In this document: one piece after another, positions 33,293-42,078 of the stretch
How the letters are laid out: each line of letters opens with the position of its first letter
Position numbering within the stretch: the stretch's first letter is position 1
Assembly (NCBI RefSeq): GCF_000172975.1
Contig: NZ_ABTR02000001.1
Span: forward strand, 493,501 to 557,500
Direction: 5' to 3'
Source: Dethiosulfovibrio peptidovorans DSM 11002
Lineage (GTDB): Bacteria; Synergistota; Synergistia; Synergistales; Dethiosulfovibrionaceae
Length of the DNA stretch: 64,000 nucleotides
Notes under the pieces: generated by a model
The model's database searches: none
What the model was told of the DNA's origin: nothing
What the model saw: the letters and a program-made list of their open reading frames with translations, nothing else
Made by a program: the position numbers and the translations under genes

Positions 33293-33901
33293 CTAATCGG
33301 CCAGTCCTCGAAAGTAAAGGTCCAGCATCGGGCCGACCAGAGATGATGGAGAGAAGGACTCGGAGGAATAGAGGCTTCGCTCCATTAGGCCGAAGATCAG
33401 GAATCGAAGGGATTCCGCTGCCGCCCGAAGGTTTACCGATCTAGAGATGTCCCCGGCCCCTCGGGCCTCCGTCAAGGCCTTCTCGATTCTGATTAAGGTA
33501 CTCTCCCTCATTCCCTCTATCGCCAACAATACCCGTTCGTCCTCGACCAGACTTCGACGATCCAGGAAGATGGATAAAAGCCTTCGGGCATTCTCGCTCT
33601 CCTCGAATATGGAGATTTCCTCTCTCGCCATGGTGGAAAGCCTCTCCAAAGGAGGGCCTTCTCCACTCAATGTGGACTCCTCTATACGGTCGACTATATC
33701 GACAGCGTAGTCCATCAGCTCCAAAAGCAACCCCGCCTTCCCTCCGAAATGGCGGTAGAGGGCTCCCTTGGTGAAGCCGGCCTCCCTTCCTATCTCCACC
33801 AAGGTAACCCCGTCCACCCCTCTGACGGAAAAGAGCTCGGCGGAGACGTCCAGAAGCCTCTTTCTGGTCTTCGCAGCCTCCTCCCTGGTTCTACGACCCA
33901 T
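33293..33901 (-). CDS. TetR-family regulator of the adjacent RND pump
   Basis: I place the start at the ATG at 33901 (MGRRTREEAAKTRKRLL), overlapping the RND gene stop by 11 bases; an upstream ATG at 33937 lies inside the pump gene. The product is 202 residues. The N-terminal helix-turn-helix is typical (VTLVEIGREAGFTKGALYRHFGGKAGLLLEL, near 30-60). The C-terminal ligand domain resembles AcrR-type regulators. It is the last gene of the MFP-RND-TetR unit and probably represses the promoter at 38254-38282. An operator candidate lies at 38227-38245. Confidence 0.87.
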   Translation of the reverse strand: MGRRTREEAAKTRKRLLDVSAELFSVRGVDGVTLVEIGREAGFTKGALYRHFGGKAGLLLELMDYAVDIVDRIEESTLSGEGPPLERLSTMAREEISIFEESENARRLLSIFLDRRSLVEDERVLLAIEGMRESTLIRIEKALTEARGAGDISRSVNLRAAAESLRFLIFGLMERSLYSSESFSPSSLVGPMLDLYFRGLAD

Positions 33902-36900
33902 AGGAGGTCTCTTTGGAGGAAATGCCGTACATGGCACAGTACATCACCGGCACGACAACCAGGGTCAGGACGGTGGCGAAGGAGAGTCCGAACATTATGG
34001 TGACGGCCATGGAGGCGAAGAAGTCATCCAGCGCCAGAGGGGCCATGCCGAGCACTGTGGTCATAGCCGCCATCATGACCGGCCGAACCCTTCCGGTAGA
34101 GGCGTCCAGCACAGCGGAAAAACGGGGTTTCCCCGCTGCCATATCAAGCTCTATCTGATCCAGAAGCACTATGGCATTCTTTATGAGCATGCCTATCAGG
34201 CTTAGATAGCCTAGCAGGGCCATGAAGCCGAAGCTTCGTCCCGTTATCAGAAGCCCGGAGGTAACTCCTATGGCGGCCAGAGGCAGACACAGAAAGACCG
34301 CCGCGGGTTGGCGAAAGCCGTTGAATAGCCCCATGACCACGATAACCATAAATACCAGGCTCAACAGGAAGGGCCCTACTAGGGCTTCTTGAGATGTTCT
34401 GGAATCCTCGTACTCCCCTCCCCATTCGACATCGTAGCCGTCCGGAAGCTTCAAGGCTTCCACCATGGGTATCAGTCTGCGTCTGAGGTCCTCCGCCGAT
34501 CCCTTCAGCGAATCACACTGAGGGGTTATAACCCTGGAGCGATTCCTCCGCCATATCAGAGGGTCCTCCCAGAGCAGCTCCATGTTCGAGACCACCTGTC
34601 CGATAGGCACGAACCGCATCAGACCCCGGCTCCAGACCTGGACGTCCGCCGCGGAATCCAGGTCGGCTCTCTCCGCCTCGGGAACCCTGAGTTTTATGGG
34701 CAGGAGCTCGTCGCCCTCCCGGTAGACCCCTACTGTGCGACCGTCGAAGGTCCCCTTCAAGGACGACGCTATGTCCCCCCTGGTCAGTCCGGCCCTCCGG
34801 GCCTTGGCCTCGTCCACCTCTGGCACCAAAATCTTCACCCTCTGGCGCCAGTCGTCCCTGACGTCTATGCCGTCGGGATCGGCTGCCATGGCGGCCTTGA
34901 CCCTTTCGGAGAGGGCCCGAAGTACCGAGGGATCGTCGCCGGTTATCCGCAGTTTTATCTCCGCTCCGGTGCTGGGCCCCTTCTTGAATCTCTCGAAACG
35001 GGGCTCCGAGTCGGGGAATCGCTCGGCTATCCATCGAGACTGCCTGGCGATTATTCCTCCTATTTCGTCGTAATCGTCAACGGTCACAAGGATAAATCCG
35101 TAGGAGCTATCCGGCAGCTCTGGCTCGAAGGCCAGATAAAATCGAAGGGGCCCCTCCCCTGCGAAGGATGCCACCGATTCGACGGAGGACTCGCTTTCCA
35201 GTAGATGTCGTGAGATCTCCCTCAGGTCGCTGTCGGTTCCGGTGACGTCGGTGCCCTTCGGCAGCCTGTAATGGATCATAAACTGATCTCGAACCATGTC
35301 GGGGAAAAAGCTCTGCCCAACGAAGCGAAATCCCCACAGAGCCAGCAGAAGCAGGGCCGCCATTACCCCTAGAGTGACCCACCGTCTTTCGACGCAGTCG
35401 ATGAGGAAGCCCCTGTAGAACCTATGAAAACGGGATCTTCCTCCGTTTTCGTCATCTATCTCGGGGGTCAGAAACATCACCGCCAAGACAGGGGTCACCG
35501 TTATGGCCAGAAACCAGGACAGGAGAAGCGACGCCGCCACGACCTGAAAGAGGCTGCGGCAGAACTCACCTGTGACGTCTTTGGAGAGACCTATGGCGGA
35601 GAAGGCCAGTATGGCCACGGCGGTAGCTCCCAGCAGGGGCCATTTGGTCTCGTCGACGACCCGATCCGCCGCGGTCTCTCCGTCCTCTCCGGAGGAGATG
35701 CCCACCAAGATCCCCTCGGTGACAACTATGGCGTTGTCCACCAGCATACCGAGGCAGATTATGAGGGCTCCCAGAGAGACGCTGTGGAGCTCTATTCCCA
35801 TTATCCTCATGGCTATGAAGGTTCCGGCTATGGTGAGAAGCAGTATAGCTCCCATCAGAAGACCGCTGGTGATTCCCATGAAGACCACCAGGAGCCCCAC
35901 CACTATGGCCACAGCCTCGGCCAAGTTCAAAGCGAATCCCCTGACCGCATCTTTCACCAGATCGCTTTGGAAGGTTACAGTCTCTACCTCGACTCCCAGA
36001 GGAAGGTCTTTTCTTATCCTCTCGAGCTCTCCCCGGACCATCTCTCCCATTCGGACCACGTTGCCTCCCGGCACGGTGGAGACCCCTATGGCGATGGCCG
36101 GGGTTCCATCGTAGGACATCATCCGGGAGGGAGGATCCAGGTAGCCCCGGGATACCTGGGCCACGTCTTTAAGGTAGACCAGTCTTCCTCCTGAAGCTCC
36201 TCTTATTAAGAGATCCCCTATGCTCTCAACCGAATCCACGCTGCCCGAGGGATCTATGGGAACCCTGAGAGATCCGGCCATGACGGACCCCGAGTCCACC
36301 TCCAGGTTCTGTCCCTGAAGGGTGGCGGCTATCTGCTCCGGCGATATTCCCAGCTCGGCCATTTTAGCCCTTGAGATCTCGACGAATACCGCTTCGGTCC
36401 TGTCTCCCCACAGGGACACCTGCGCCACATCCGGAACCAGGAGCAGGATTTTTTTTATGTCTTCGGCATGGCGTTTCAGATCGGCCAGAGGGTAGCCGTC
36501 GCCGGTAACCGCGAAGACCACTCCGAAGACGTCTCCGAAATCGTCGTTCACCATAGACGGACCCGCTCCAGGAGGCAGATGTCTCTGGGCCTCCTTTACC
36601 TTTCGCCTTAGCTCGTCCCAGACCTGAGGAAGTTCGTCGGAGTATTCGTCCTTTATGTCCACATATACGACCGACAGCCCCCTCTCCGATCTGGAACGGA
36701 CCCTCTTGAGCTGGGGCAACCTCTGGATAGCCTGTTCCACCTCGTCCGTGACCTCTTCCTCCACCTCCATGGGGGATGCTCCAGGGTAGGCTGTCACGAC
36801 GAGGGCGGTCTTGACGGTGAAGTCAGGATCTTCCAGCCTTCCCAACCCGAAATAGGCCCACGCTCCTCCCAAAGCCAGAAGGACAGCCACGAAGAGGGTG

Positions 36901-36938
36901 AAGGACCTTCTCTTCATGGCCCACCGGGCCACGCTCAT
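33891..36938 (-). CDS. RND-family inner-membrane efflux transporter
   Basis: The product is 1015 residues with the RND layout: one N-terminal helix (RRSFTLFVAVLLALGGAWAY), a large periplasmic loop (about 35-330), helices 2-6 (about 330-470), helix 7, a second periplasmic loop and helices 8-12. The proton-relay helix reads LGMLVDNAIVVTEGI, with one Asp and an Asn where AcrB has two Asp. SGLLITGRSFGFMALLGYLSLIGMLIKNAIVLLDQ is the C-terminal counterpart. It works with the membrane-fusion protein encoded upstream (four-base overlap). No TolC gene is in this operon; the one at 48778 could serve. The substrate is unknown. Confidence 0.92.
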   Translation of the reverse strand: MSVARWAMKRRSFTLFVAVLLALGGAWAYFGLGRLEDPDFTVKTALVVTAYPGASPMEVEEEVTDEVEQAIQRLPQLKRVRSRSERGLSVVYVDIKDEYSDELPQVWDELRRKVKEAQRHLPPGAGPSMVNDDFGDVFGVVFAVTGDGYPLADLKRHAEDIKKILLLVPDVAQVSLWGDRTEAVFVEISRAKMAELGISPEQIAATLQGQNLEVDSGSVMAGSLRVPIDPSGSVDSVESIGDLLIRGASGGRLVYLKDVAQVSRGYLDPPSRMMSYDGTPAIAIGVSTVPGGNVVRMGEMVRGELERIRKDLPLGVEVETVTFQSDLVKDAVRGFALNLAEAVAIVVGLLVVFMGITSGLLMGAILLLTIAGTFIAMRIMGIELHSVSLGALIICLGMLVDNAIVVTEGILVGISSGEDGETAADRVVDETKWPLLGATAVAILAFSAIGLSKDVTGEFCRSLFQVVAASLLLSWFLAITVTPVLAVMFLTPEIDDENGGRSRFHRFYRGFLIDCVERRWVTLGVMAALLLLALWGFRFVGQSFFPDMVRDQFMIHYRLPKGTDVTGTDSDLREISRHLLESESSVESVASFAGEGPLRFYLAFEPELPDSSYGFILVTVDDYDEIGGIIARQSRWIAERFPDSEPRFERFKKGPSTGAEIKLRITGDDPSVLRALSERVKAAMAADPDGIDVRDDWRQRVKILVPEVDEAKARRAGLTRGDIASSLKGTFDGRTVGVYREGDELLPIKLRVPEAERADLDSAADVQVWSRGLMRFVPIGQVVSNMELLWEDPLIWRRNRSRVITPQCDSLKGSAEDLRRRLIPMVEALKLPDGYDVEWGGEYEDSRTSQEALVGPFLLSLVFMVIVVMGLFNGFRQPAAVFLCLPLAAIGVTSGLLITGRSFGFMALLGYLSLIGMLIKNAIVLLDQIELDMAAGKPRFSAVLDASTGRVRPVMMAAMTTVLGMAPLALDDFFASMAVTIMFGLSFATVLTLVVVPVMYCAMYGISSKETSYGS

Positions 36939-38209
36939 CTCGCCGCCTCCGACAGCCTCACGACTTGCCCCTCCCGTATCGAGTGGACCCCGGCGGTCAC
37001 TACCCTATCTCCGGAGACCACATCTCCCGAAACGTCCACCCGACCGTCACACAGACCTACCACCTCTACCGAGGCCCAGTGGACCCTCATGTCCTCTCCG
37101 AGGGTCCATACACCAGGGCCTTGATCGCCGGAGAGAAGAGCCTCTATTGGAATACGGTAGACCGGCTCGGAACCGAGGCGATTTATCCTGGCCGATACCT
37201 GAACGGCCATTCCTGGAAGGAGCCTTACTCCTTCCGGTATATCCATGGAGAAGGTGGCCCTGTAGGTCTGGGTCTCCCTGTCGGGGACGGAGGAGAACTC
37301 CACGAGCTTAAGGGGGAAATCCCTGCCGGGAAGAAAGTTGAACGACGCCCATACATCCAGATCCTCCGGATCGAGTCTGGCGGCGGATTCGGGTACATCT
37401 GCCACTATCTCCACCGACGAGGTGCTCTGAAGGCCGATGACCGGCTGTCTGGCCGTCAAGAACTGATAGTTTTCAACCATCCTACTGGACACGACTCCAT
37501 CGAAGGGAGCCCTGAGCTCCGTGTCGACCAGGGCGGCTGCGGCAGCTTTTTCCCTTGCCTCCAGAGATTTTATGCCCGACTCCATGGCCTTTATATCCTC
37601 GTCCCTGGCTCCTTTTCTGGCCTTCCTGAGCTCCTGTCTCGCCGCCGCCAGAGACGACTCGGCCACGACTTTGGCGGTCCTGTAACGATCGTATTCGGAC
37701 TGAGAGATAACCTTGGCCTGATAGAGTCTCTCGAAACGTCGAAACTGAGCCTCCGCCTCCTCTGCCCTGGCTTGAGCCGAAGCGACCTGGGCCTCCAGAG
37801 ACCGGAGATCCTCGTTCCTGGCGCCCTTTTTCATGGCATCCAGGTTGGCCTTGGCCTGAGACAGAGCACCCCGCGCCTGCTCCAACGCCAGACGGAAATC
37901 CCTGGGGTCTATCCTAGCCAGTAGGTCACCCTTCGAGACTCGGTCTCCCTCCCGGGCGGGAAGTTCCACCAAGGGACCGGACACCCTAAAGGCCATGTCC
38001 ACCCGTTTGGAGGGCCTGACCCTTCCCGGCACGGTGCGGACCGAGTCGCCGTTTATGGGCCTCAGCACCTCCGACTTGACCGGACGAACCGCCATAGGCT
38101 TTCTGTTGGCTCCGTCTCGAGAGAAAAAGCGAGGGCCCAAAAGCACCGCCACAAGGGCAAGGGCCAGAAAAAGAGGATATATACGGCTCAACTTTTTATA
38201 TGATTTCAC
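36935..38209 (-). CDS. RND membrane-fusion (periplasmic adaptor) protein
   Basis: The product is 424 residues from a GTG at 38209 behind AGGGGTG. A single N-terminal membrane helix (IYPLFLALALVAVLLGPRFF) anchors it. The lipoyl halves are AFRVSGPLVELPAREGDRVSKGDLLARIDP and APFDGVVSSRMVENYQFLTA. Between them a long coiled-coil hairpin runs from about 100 to 210 with repeated ARNEDLRSLEAQ and GARDEDIKAME segments. A beta-barrel and membrane-proximal domain follow. It bridges the RND pump to an outer-membrane channel. It overlaps the RND gene by four bases. Confidence 0.92.
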   Translation of the reverse strand: MKSYKKLSRIYPLFLALALVAVLLGPRFFSRDGANRKPMAVRPVKSEVLRPINGDSVRTVPGRVRPSKRVDMAFRVSGPLVELPAREGDRVSKGDLLARIDPRDFRLALEQARGALSQAKANLDAMKKGARNEDLRSLEAQVASAQARAEEAEAQFRRFERLYQAKVISQSEYDRYRTAKVVAESSLAAARQELRKARKGARDEDIKAMESGIKSLEAREKAAAAALVDTELRAPFDGVVSSRMVENYQFLTARQPVIGLQSTSSVEIVADVPESAARLDPEDLDVWASFNFLPGRDFPLKLVEFSSVPDRETQTYRATFSMDIPEGVRLLPGMAVQVSARINRLGSEPVYRIPIEALLSGDQGPGVWTLGEDMRVHWASVEVVGLCDGRVDVSGDVVSGDRVVTAGVHSIREGQVVRLSEAAR

Positions 38210-38226
38210 GGGATCACCCCTATATT

Positions 38227-38245
38227 TAGATTCATAGAGTATCTA
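38227..38245. promoter_or_regulatory. Operator candidate for the RND-linked TetR
   Basis: Arms TAGAT and ATCTA enclose nine bases in the leader of the MFP gene, 9-27 bases downstream of the -10 box at 38254-38259. It is a weak palindrome, suggestive by position. Confidence 0.35.
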
Positions 38246-38253
38246 TATTGCGG

Positions 38254-38282
38254 ATTATAGAAACCCACCGGGGCATAGTCAA
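38254..38282 (-). promoter_or_regulatory. Sigma-70-type promoter of the MFP-RND-TetR operon
   Basis: On the minus strand TTGACT (38282-38277) and TATAAT (38259-38254) are separated by 17 bases, about 45 bases before the GTG start codon. Confidence 0.75.
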
Positions 38283-38327
38283 CGGGAAGTGCTAAAATTT
38301 ACGGACTCACTGTTAGGGGGAATAATC

Positions 38328-39683
38328 TTGTTCTATCTTGGATTGGCGGCCATAGTAACCCTTTTTCTCGCTCTGGGCTTCAATGCCTCCAGAAAGGTCT
38401 CCTCGTCGTCGGACTACGCCGTCGCCGGTAGATCCACCGGAGCGATAGGGGTCGGAGGGATAATAATGGGGGCCATGGTAGGGGGGGCCTCCACGGTGGG
38501 GACGGTTCAGATGGCCTATTCTCTGGGCCTTTCGGCCTGGTGGTTCACCTTGGGAGCCGGAACGGGGTGTCTGATTCTCGGGCTCTGGTTCGCCGGTCCT
38601 CTAAGAGGATCGGGGCTGGTCACAGTGCCCGAGTTTCTGGCCGGAAAGTACGGTCGGAAGATGAGCGGTCTGTCCATGGCGGCGTCCTCCGCAGGAACTT
38701 TTCTCTCCATAGTGGCCCAGTTCCTGGCCGGGACAGCCCTTTTTCGCTCCCTCCTGCCAATATCGGTACCGGCATCTACGGCCCTGCTGGCGGTGCTCAT
38801 ACTGGGCTTCATATACGCCGGAGGGCTGAAGAGCTACAGCTCGGTGGGCAGCGCCAAGATGGTGGCCCTCTACGCAACGATGATCCTCGGATCCATCGCG
38901 GCTTTGACCGTTTTGAGCTCTCCTACAGAGATATTCCGGACACTTCCGGCGACCCCCTGGTTCGATCTATTCGGCAGAGGCTTCCGGTCCGACGGCAACG
39001 CCCTGCTTTCGCTAATAGCCGGGGTCTTCTGCACCCAGATATACATACAGGGGGTTTTCGCAGCTTCCGACGAAAAAACGGCCAGAAAGGGGGCCCTCAT
39101 GGCGGCCTTCTTCATCCCTCCTGTGGGGCTCATGGGGGTCTCCATCGGACTGGCGATGAGGGCATCGGGAACCGTGGTGGAACCGGCTATGGCTCTGCCC
39201 GCCTTCCTGCTGGCCTCATTCCCGGACGCCCTGGCCGGAGTCCTGTGGGGGGCTTTGGTAATAACCGTCGTGGGAGCCGGTGCGGGGCTGTCCTTCGGGA
39301 TCGCCACCAATCTGGTGAGAGATCTGATCATACCCGGAGCCGGTTCGTCCGCAGCAAACAAGGAACTCCCCCTTAGCCGATGGGCGGTGGCCCTGGTGGT
39401 ATGTACGGCAGCCGCCACCGGGTGTATGGTCGAGGGCAGCCTGATCCTTCAGTGGAGCTACCTGAGCATGGGGCTGAGAGGAGCCGGGACCTTCGTCCCC
39501 TTGATGATAGCCATGATATGGCCCGACAGGCTGTCACCCCGATGGGCCCTGGCGGCCAACGGCGGTGGGCTGGCGACAATGATAGCCTCGGGGGTCATGC
39601 ATACCCCCGTGCCTCCTATGGCGAGCGGTCTGGCGGTCAGCGCCGCGATAGCACTGTTTGGGATGACGAGGAAAAGGACATGA
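38328..39683 (+). CDS. Sodium:solute symporter (SSS) family transporter
   Basis: I prefer the TTG at 38328 because AGGGGG lies seven bases upstream; the frame also has a GTG at 38289. The product is then 451 residues with about 12-13 membrane helices. Family features include ASRKVSSSSDYAVAGRSTG (the SSS helix 1-2 loop), GGASTVGTVQMAYSLGLSAWWFTLGAGTG and FIYAGGLKSYSSVGSAKMVALY. It imports an organic solute with sodium. The stop overlaps the next start (ATGA), coupling it to an MFS transporter and an M20 peptidase, which suggests uptake of an N-acyl amino acid or peptide. Confidence 0.87.
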   Translation: MFYLGLAAIVTLFLALGFNASRKVSSSSDYAVAGRSTGAIGVGGIIMGAMVGGASTVGTVQMAYSLGLSAWWFTLGAGTGCLILGLWFAGPLRGSGLVTVPEFLAGKYGRKMSGLSMAASSAGTFLSIVAQFLAGTALFRSLLPISVPASTALLAVLILGFIYAGGLKSYSSVGSAKMVALYATMILGSIAALTVLSSPTEIFRTLPATPWFDLFGRGFRSDGNALLSLIAGVFCTQIYIQGVFAASDEKTARKGALMAAFFIPPVGLMGVSIGLAMRASGTVVEPAMALPAFLLASFPDALAGVLWGALVITVVGAGAGLSFGIATNLVRDLIIPGAGSSAANKELPLSRWAVALVVCTAAATGCMVEGSLILQWSYLSMGLRGAGTFVPLMIAMIWPDRLSPRWALAANGGGLATMIASGVMHTPVPPMASGLAVSAAIALFGMTRKRT

Positions 39684-40846
39684 CGGTTTTCTGGAGGTGC
39701 TTTCTAGCCGCTTATTTCATACAGGCCATGCTCGCGGCGGGGTTCCTTTTCCCCGTCGTGCTGAGCGCCGAGGGATATTCGATGACCGCCATAGGATGGG
39801 CCATGGCCCTCTTGAACCTGACGGCGATAGCGTCCCGCCCTCTCGGAGGTTGGGCCACGGAGAAAAAGGGTTTCAAGGGATGTCTGATGCTCTCCGGAGT
39901 TCTGTCTCTTATCGCGACAGCCGCTTTATGGCTTATACCGGGACTTCCGGGGGCCCTTACCTTTCGGATCGTCCTCGGCGCAGTGGGAGGCATAGCGATG
40001 GTGGCGGTCTCCACTTTGCAGGGTCTGGTGATACCGGAAAAACAGAGAGGCAGGCTCTTCGCCATAATGGGTATAGCTTACGTAATACCTCAGCTGACGG
40101 TGATCCCCGTCGGAGAGTGGCTCCTAGACGGAGGACGGACATGGCTCTATCTCATGCTTCCCATGCTGCTGACCCTCTCCGCCTCGGCGGTAAGCAGAGG
40201 ACTTCCCGCACCGGAGGATCTGAGAGACGAGCTTGACCGTTCCCAGCCGTGGGGAAGTTGGAGAGAATGCCTAAACACGCCGGGGACCTTGGCGATGATA
40301 ATAACCTTGACGTCTTTTTCCATGATGAACTCTACGACCCTTCAGTATTTTCCTCTGGCGATCAGGGAAAAGGGCCTTTCGGCGAGCTTATTCTTCACCG
40401 TAAACGCCGGGACCTGCGTGATACTACGCTCCTTCGGGACCTCCATCGTCGACAGGATCCCACGTCCCGTTCTGGGAACGGTCTGTATAACGATTATGGC
40501 CAGCGCTCTGACCGTAGCTTTAAAGACGTCCTCCCAGACCGGGCTGGCCCTGTGCGCCGTGGCATACGGAATAGGAATGGGATACGGATTTCCCGTGATG
40601 ATAGCCCTCATTCCCGACGTATATCCTCCCAGGCTCATGCCTAAAGGATCCTCCATGGGCATGCTCGCCATGGATCTGGGATTCGCTCTCTCCCCTCTGG
40701 CAATAGGGGCTATATCGGCGTCTTTCGGTCTGGAAAGGGCTATGCTGTCCATGGCCTGGGCTCAATACGCCATAGCCCCAGCCGGGCTGCTTATGTGGAG
40801 AAAAAAACCTAATAAAAAGGAGATTTTCAAATGTTGGATAATATAA
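39680..40846 (+). CDS. Major facilitator superfamily transporter
   Basis: The product is 388 residues from the ATG at 39680 that overlaps the symporter stop by four bases; the frame is open much further upstream but that part lies antisense-free within the symporter gene. About 12 hydrophobic helices are seen. The A-type MFS motif between helices 2 and 3 appears as SRPLGGWATEKKGFKG. The second half begins near MIITLTSFSMMN. Substrate and direction cannot be read; export of a hydrolysis product or uptake are both possible. It overlaps the M20 peptidase gene by 16 bases. Confidence 0.87.
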   Translation: MTVFWRCFLAAYFIQAMLAAGFLFPVVLSAEGYSMTAIGWAMALLNLTAIASRPLGGWATEKKGFKGCLMLSGVLSLIATAALWLIPGLPGALTFRIVLGAVGGIAMVAVSTLQGLVIPEKQRGRLFAIMGIAYVIPQLTVIPVGEWLLDGGRTWLYLMLPMLLTLSASAVSRGLPAPEDLRDELDRSQPWGSWRECLNTPGTLAMIITLTSFSMMNSTTLQYFPLAIREKGLSASLFFTVNAGTCVILRSFGTSIVDRIPRPVLGTVCITIMASALTVALKTSSQTGLALCAVAYGIGMGYGFPVMIALIPDVYPPRLMPKGSSMGMLAMDLGFALSPLAIGAISASFGLERAMLSMAWAQYAIAPAGLLMWRKKPNKKEIFKCWII

Positions 40847-42018
40847 AGAAAAAGGCCGGAGAGATCAAAGGCGACATCGCCGCCTGGAGGCATCACTTTC
40901 ACAGCCACCCGGAGCTCTCCTATCAGGAGACCGAGACCGCGACAAGAATAGCCTCCATTCTTAGGGATATGGGCTACGACGACGTAAAGGTCGGCTGCAA
41001 GGGCAGGGATATCTGCGTGGTCGCCGACCTCGACACGGGAAGACCGGGAAAATGCATCGCTCTCAGGGCCGACATCGACGCACTGGCGGTTCAGGAGGAG
41101 AGGGACGTTCCCTACCGTTCGAAAAACGACGGAGTGATGCACGCCTGCGGACACGACGCCCACGCCTCGATGCTTCTGGGGGCGGCGAGGATATTGAAGG
41201 ACATCGAGCCGGAGCTGAAAGGCAAGGTACGGCTTATCTTCCAGCACGCCGAGGAACGGGGCGGAGGCGCCAGAGAGCTGGTGGAGGAAGGAGTTCTGGA
41301 CGGCGTGGACGCCGTTTTCGGCCAGCATATATGGTCCCCCGTTCCAAGCGGATCCATAAGCTACTGTTACGGTCCCACCATGGCCTCGGCCGATCAGTTC
41401 GAGCTCAGAATTCAGGGCAGGGGAGGACACGGATCGATGCCTCACCTGTCGATAGATCCGGTGGTGGCGGCCTGTTCGGTAGTGTCGGCCTGGCAGACCA
41501 TAGTGAGCAGAGAGGTGGATCCTCTGGACGCGGCGGTTATCTCCGTAGGCGAGATAAAAAGCGGCAGCGTCTTCAACGCCATTCCCGACTCGGCCACGAT
41601 AAAGGGGACCACCCGCACCTTCGACCCTGCCGTGAGGGAGTTGCTGGCAAAGAGGATGGAGGAGACAGCTGTGGCCATATGCTCCGGCCTGAGATGCCAA
41701 GCCGAGTTCGAATATAAATTCATGCTTTCCCCGACGATAACGGACCCGGAATTCACCCGTTTCGCCGTGGAGGTGGCAAAGAAGGTTCTGGGAGAGGACA
41801 AGGTCGTAGAGGCCAGGCCCACTATGGGAGCCGAGGACTTCAGCTACTATCTTCAGGAACGGCCTGGTACATTCATGTTCTTGGGAACGGGAAACGAGGA
41901 GAAGGACATGACCTACCCTCAACATCATCCGAAATACTGCGTCGACGACGATGTCCTGGACCTGGGAGCGGCCATGTCGGCATCCATAGCCTGGTCCTAT
42001 CTGAAAGAAGGAGAATAG
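40831..42018 (+). CDS. M20-family amidohydrolase (N-acyl-amino-acid / hippurate hydrolase type)
   Basis: The product is 395 residues; AAGGAG lies before the ATG. Metal-binding motifs are MHACGHDAHASMLLGAAR near 105-120, FQHAEERGGGARELVEEG near 138-155 and a C-terminal MGAEDFSYYLQ near 332-342, which place it in the M20D group (IAA-amino-acid hydrolase, hippuricase, N-acetyl-diaminopimelate deacetylase). The dimerisation domain starts near VSAWQTI. It cleaves an N-acyl amino acid in the cytoplasm. Co-translation with two transporters suggests catabolism of an imported conjugate. Confidence 0.92.
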   Translation: MLDNIKKKAGEIKGDIAAWRHHFHSHPELSYQETETATRIASILRDMGYDDVKVGCKGRDICVVADLDTGRPGKCIALRADIDALAVQEERDVPYRSKNDGVMHACGHDAHASMLLGAARILKDIEPELKGKVRLIFQHAEERGGGARELVEEGVLDGVDAVFGQHIWSPVPSGSISYCYGPTMASADQFELRIQGRGGHGSMPHLSIDPVVAACSVVSAWQTIVSREVDPLDAAVISVGEIKSGSVFNAIPDSATIKGTTRTFDPAVRELLAKRMEETAVAICSGLRCQAEFEYKFMLSPTITDPEFTRFAVEVAKKVLGEDKVVEARPTMGAEDFSYYLQERPGTFMFLGTGNEEKDMTYPQHHPKYCVDDDVLDLGAAMSASIAWSYLKEGE

Positions 42019-42024
42019 AAAACT

Positions 42025-42062
42025 CGGAGGGGAGCTGGCTTGAACCGGTTCCCCTCCGTGTT
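42025..42062 (+). terminator. Terminator after the symporter-MFS-amidohydrolase operon
   Basis: CGGAGGGGAGCTGG pairs with CCGGTTCCCCTCCG (two G-U pairs) around a six-base loop, followed by TGTTTT. It begins seven bases after the amidohydrolase stop. Confidence 0.8.
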
Positions 42063-42078
42063 TTCGGATAGAGACGAC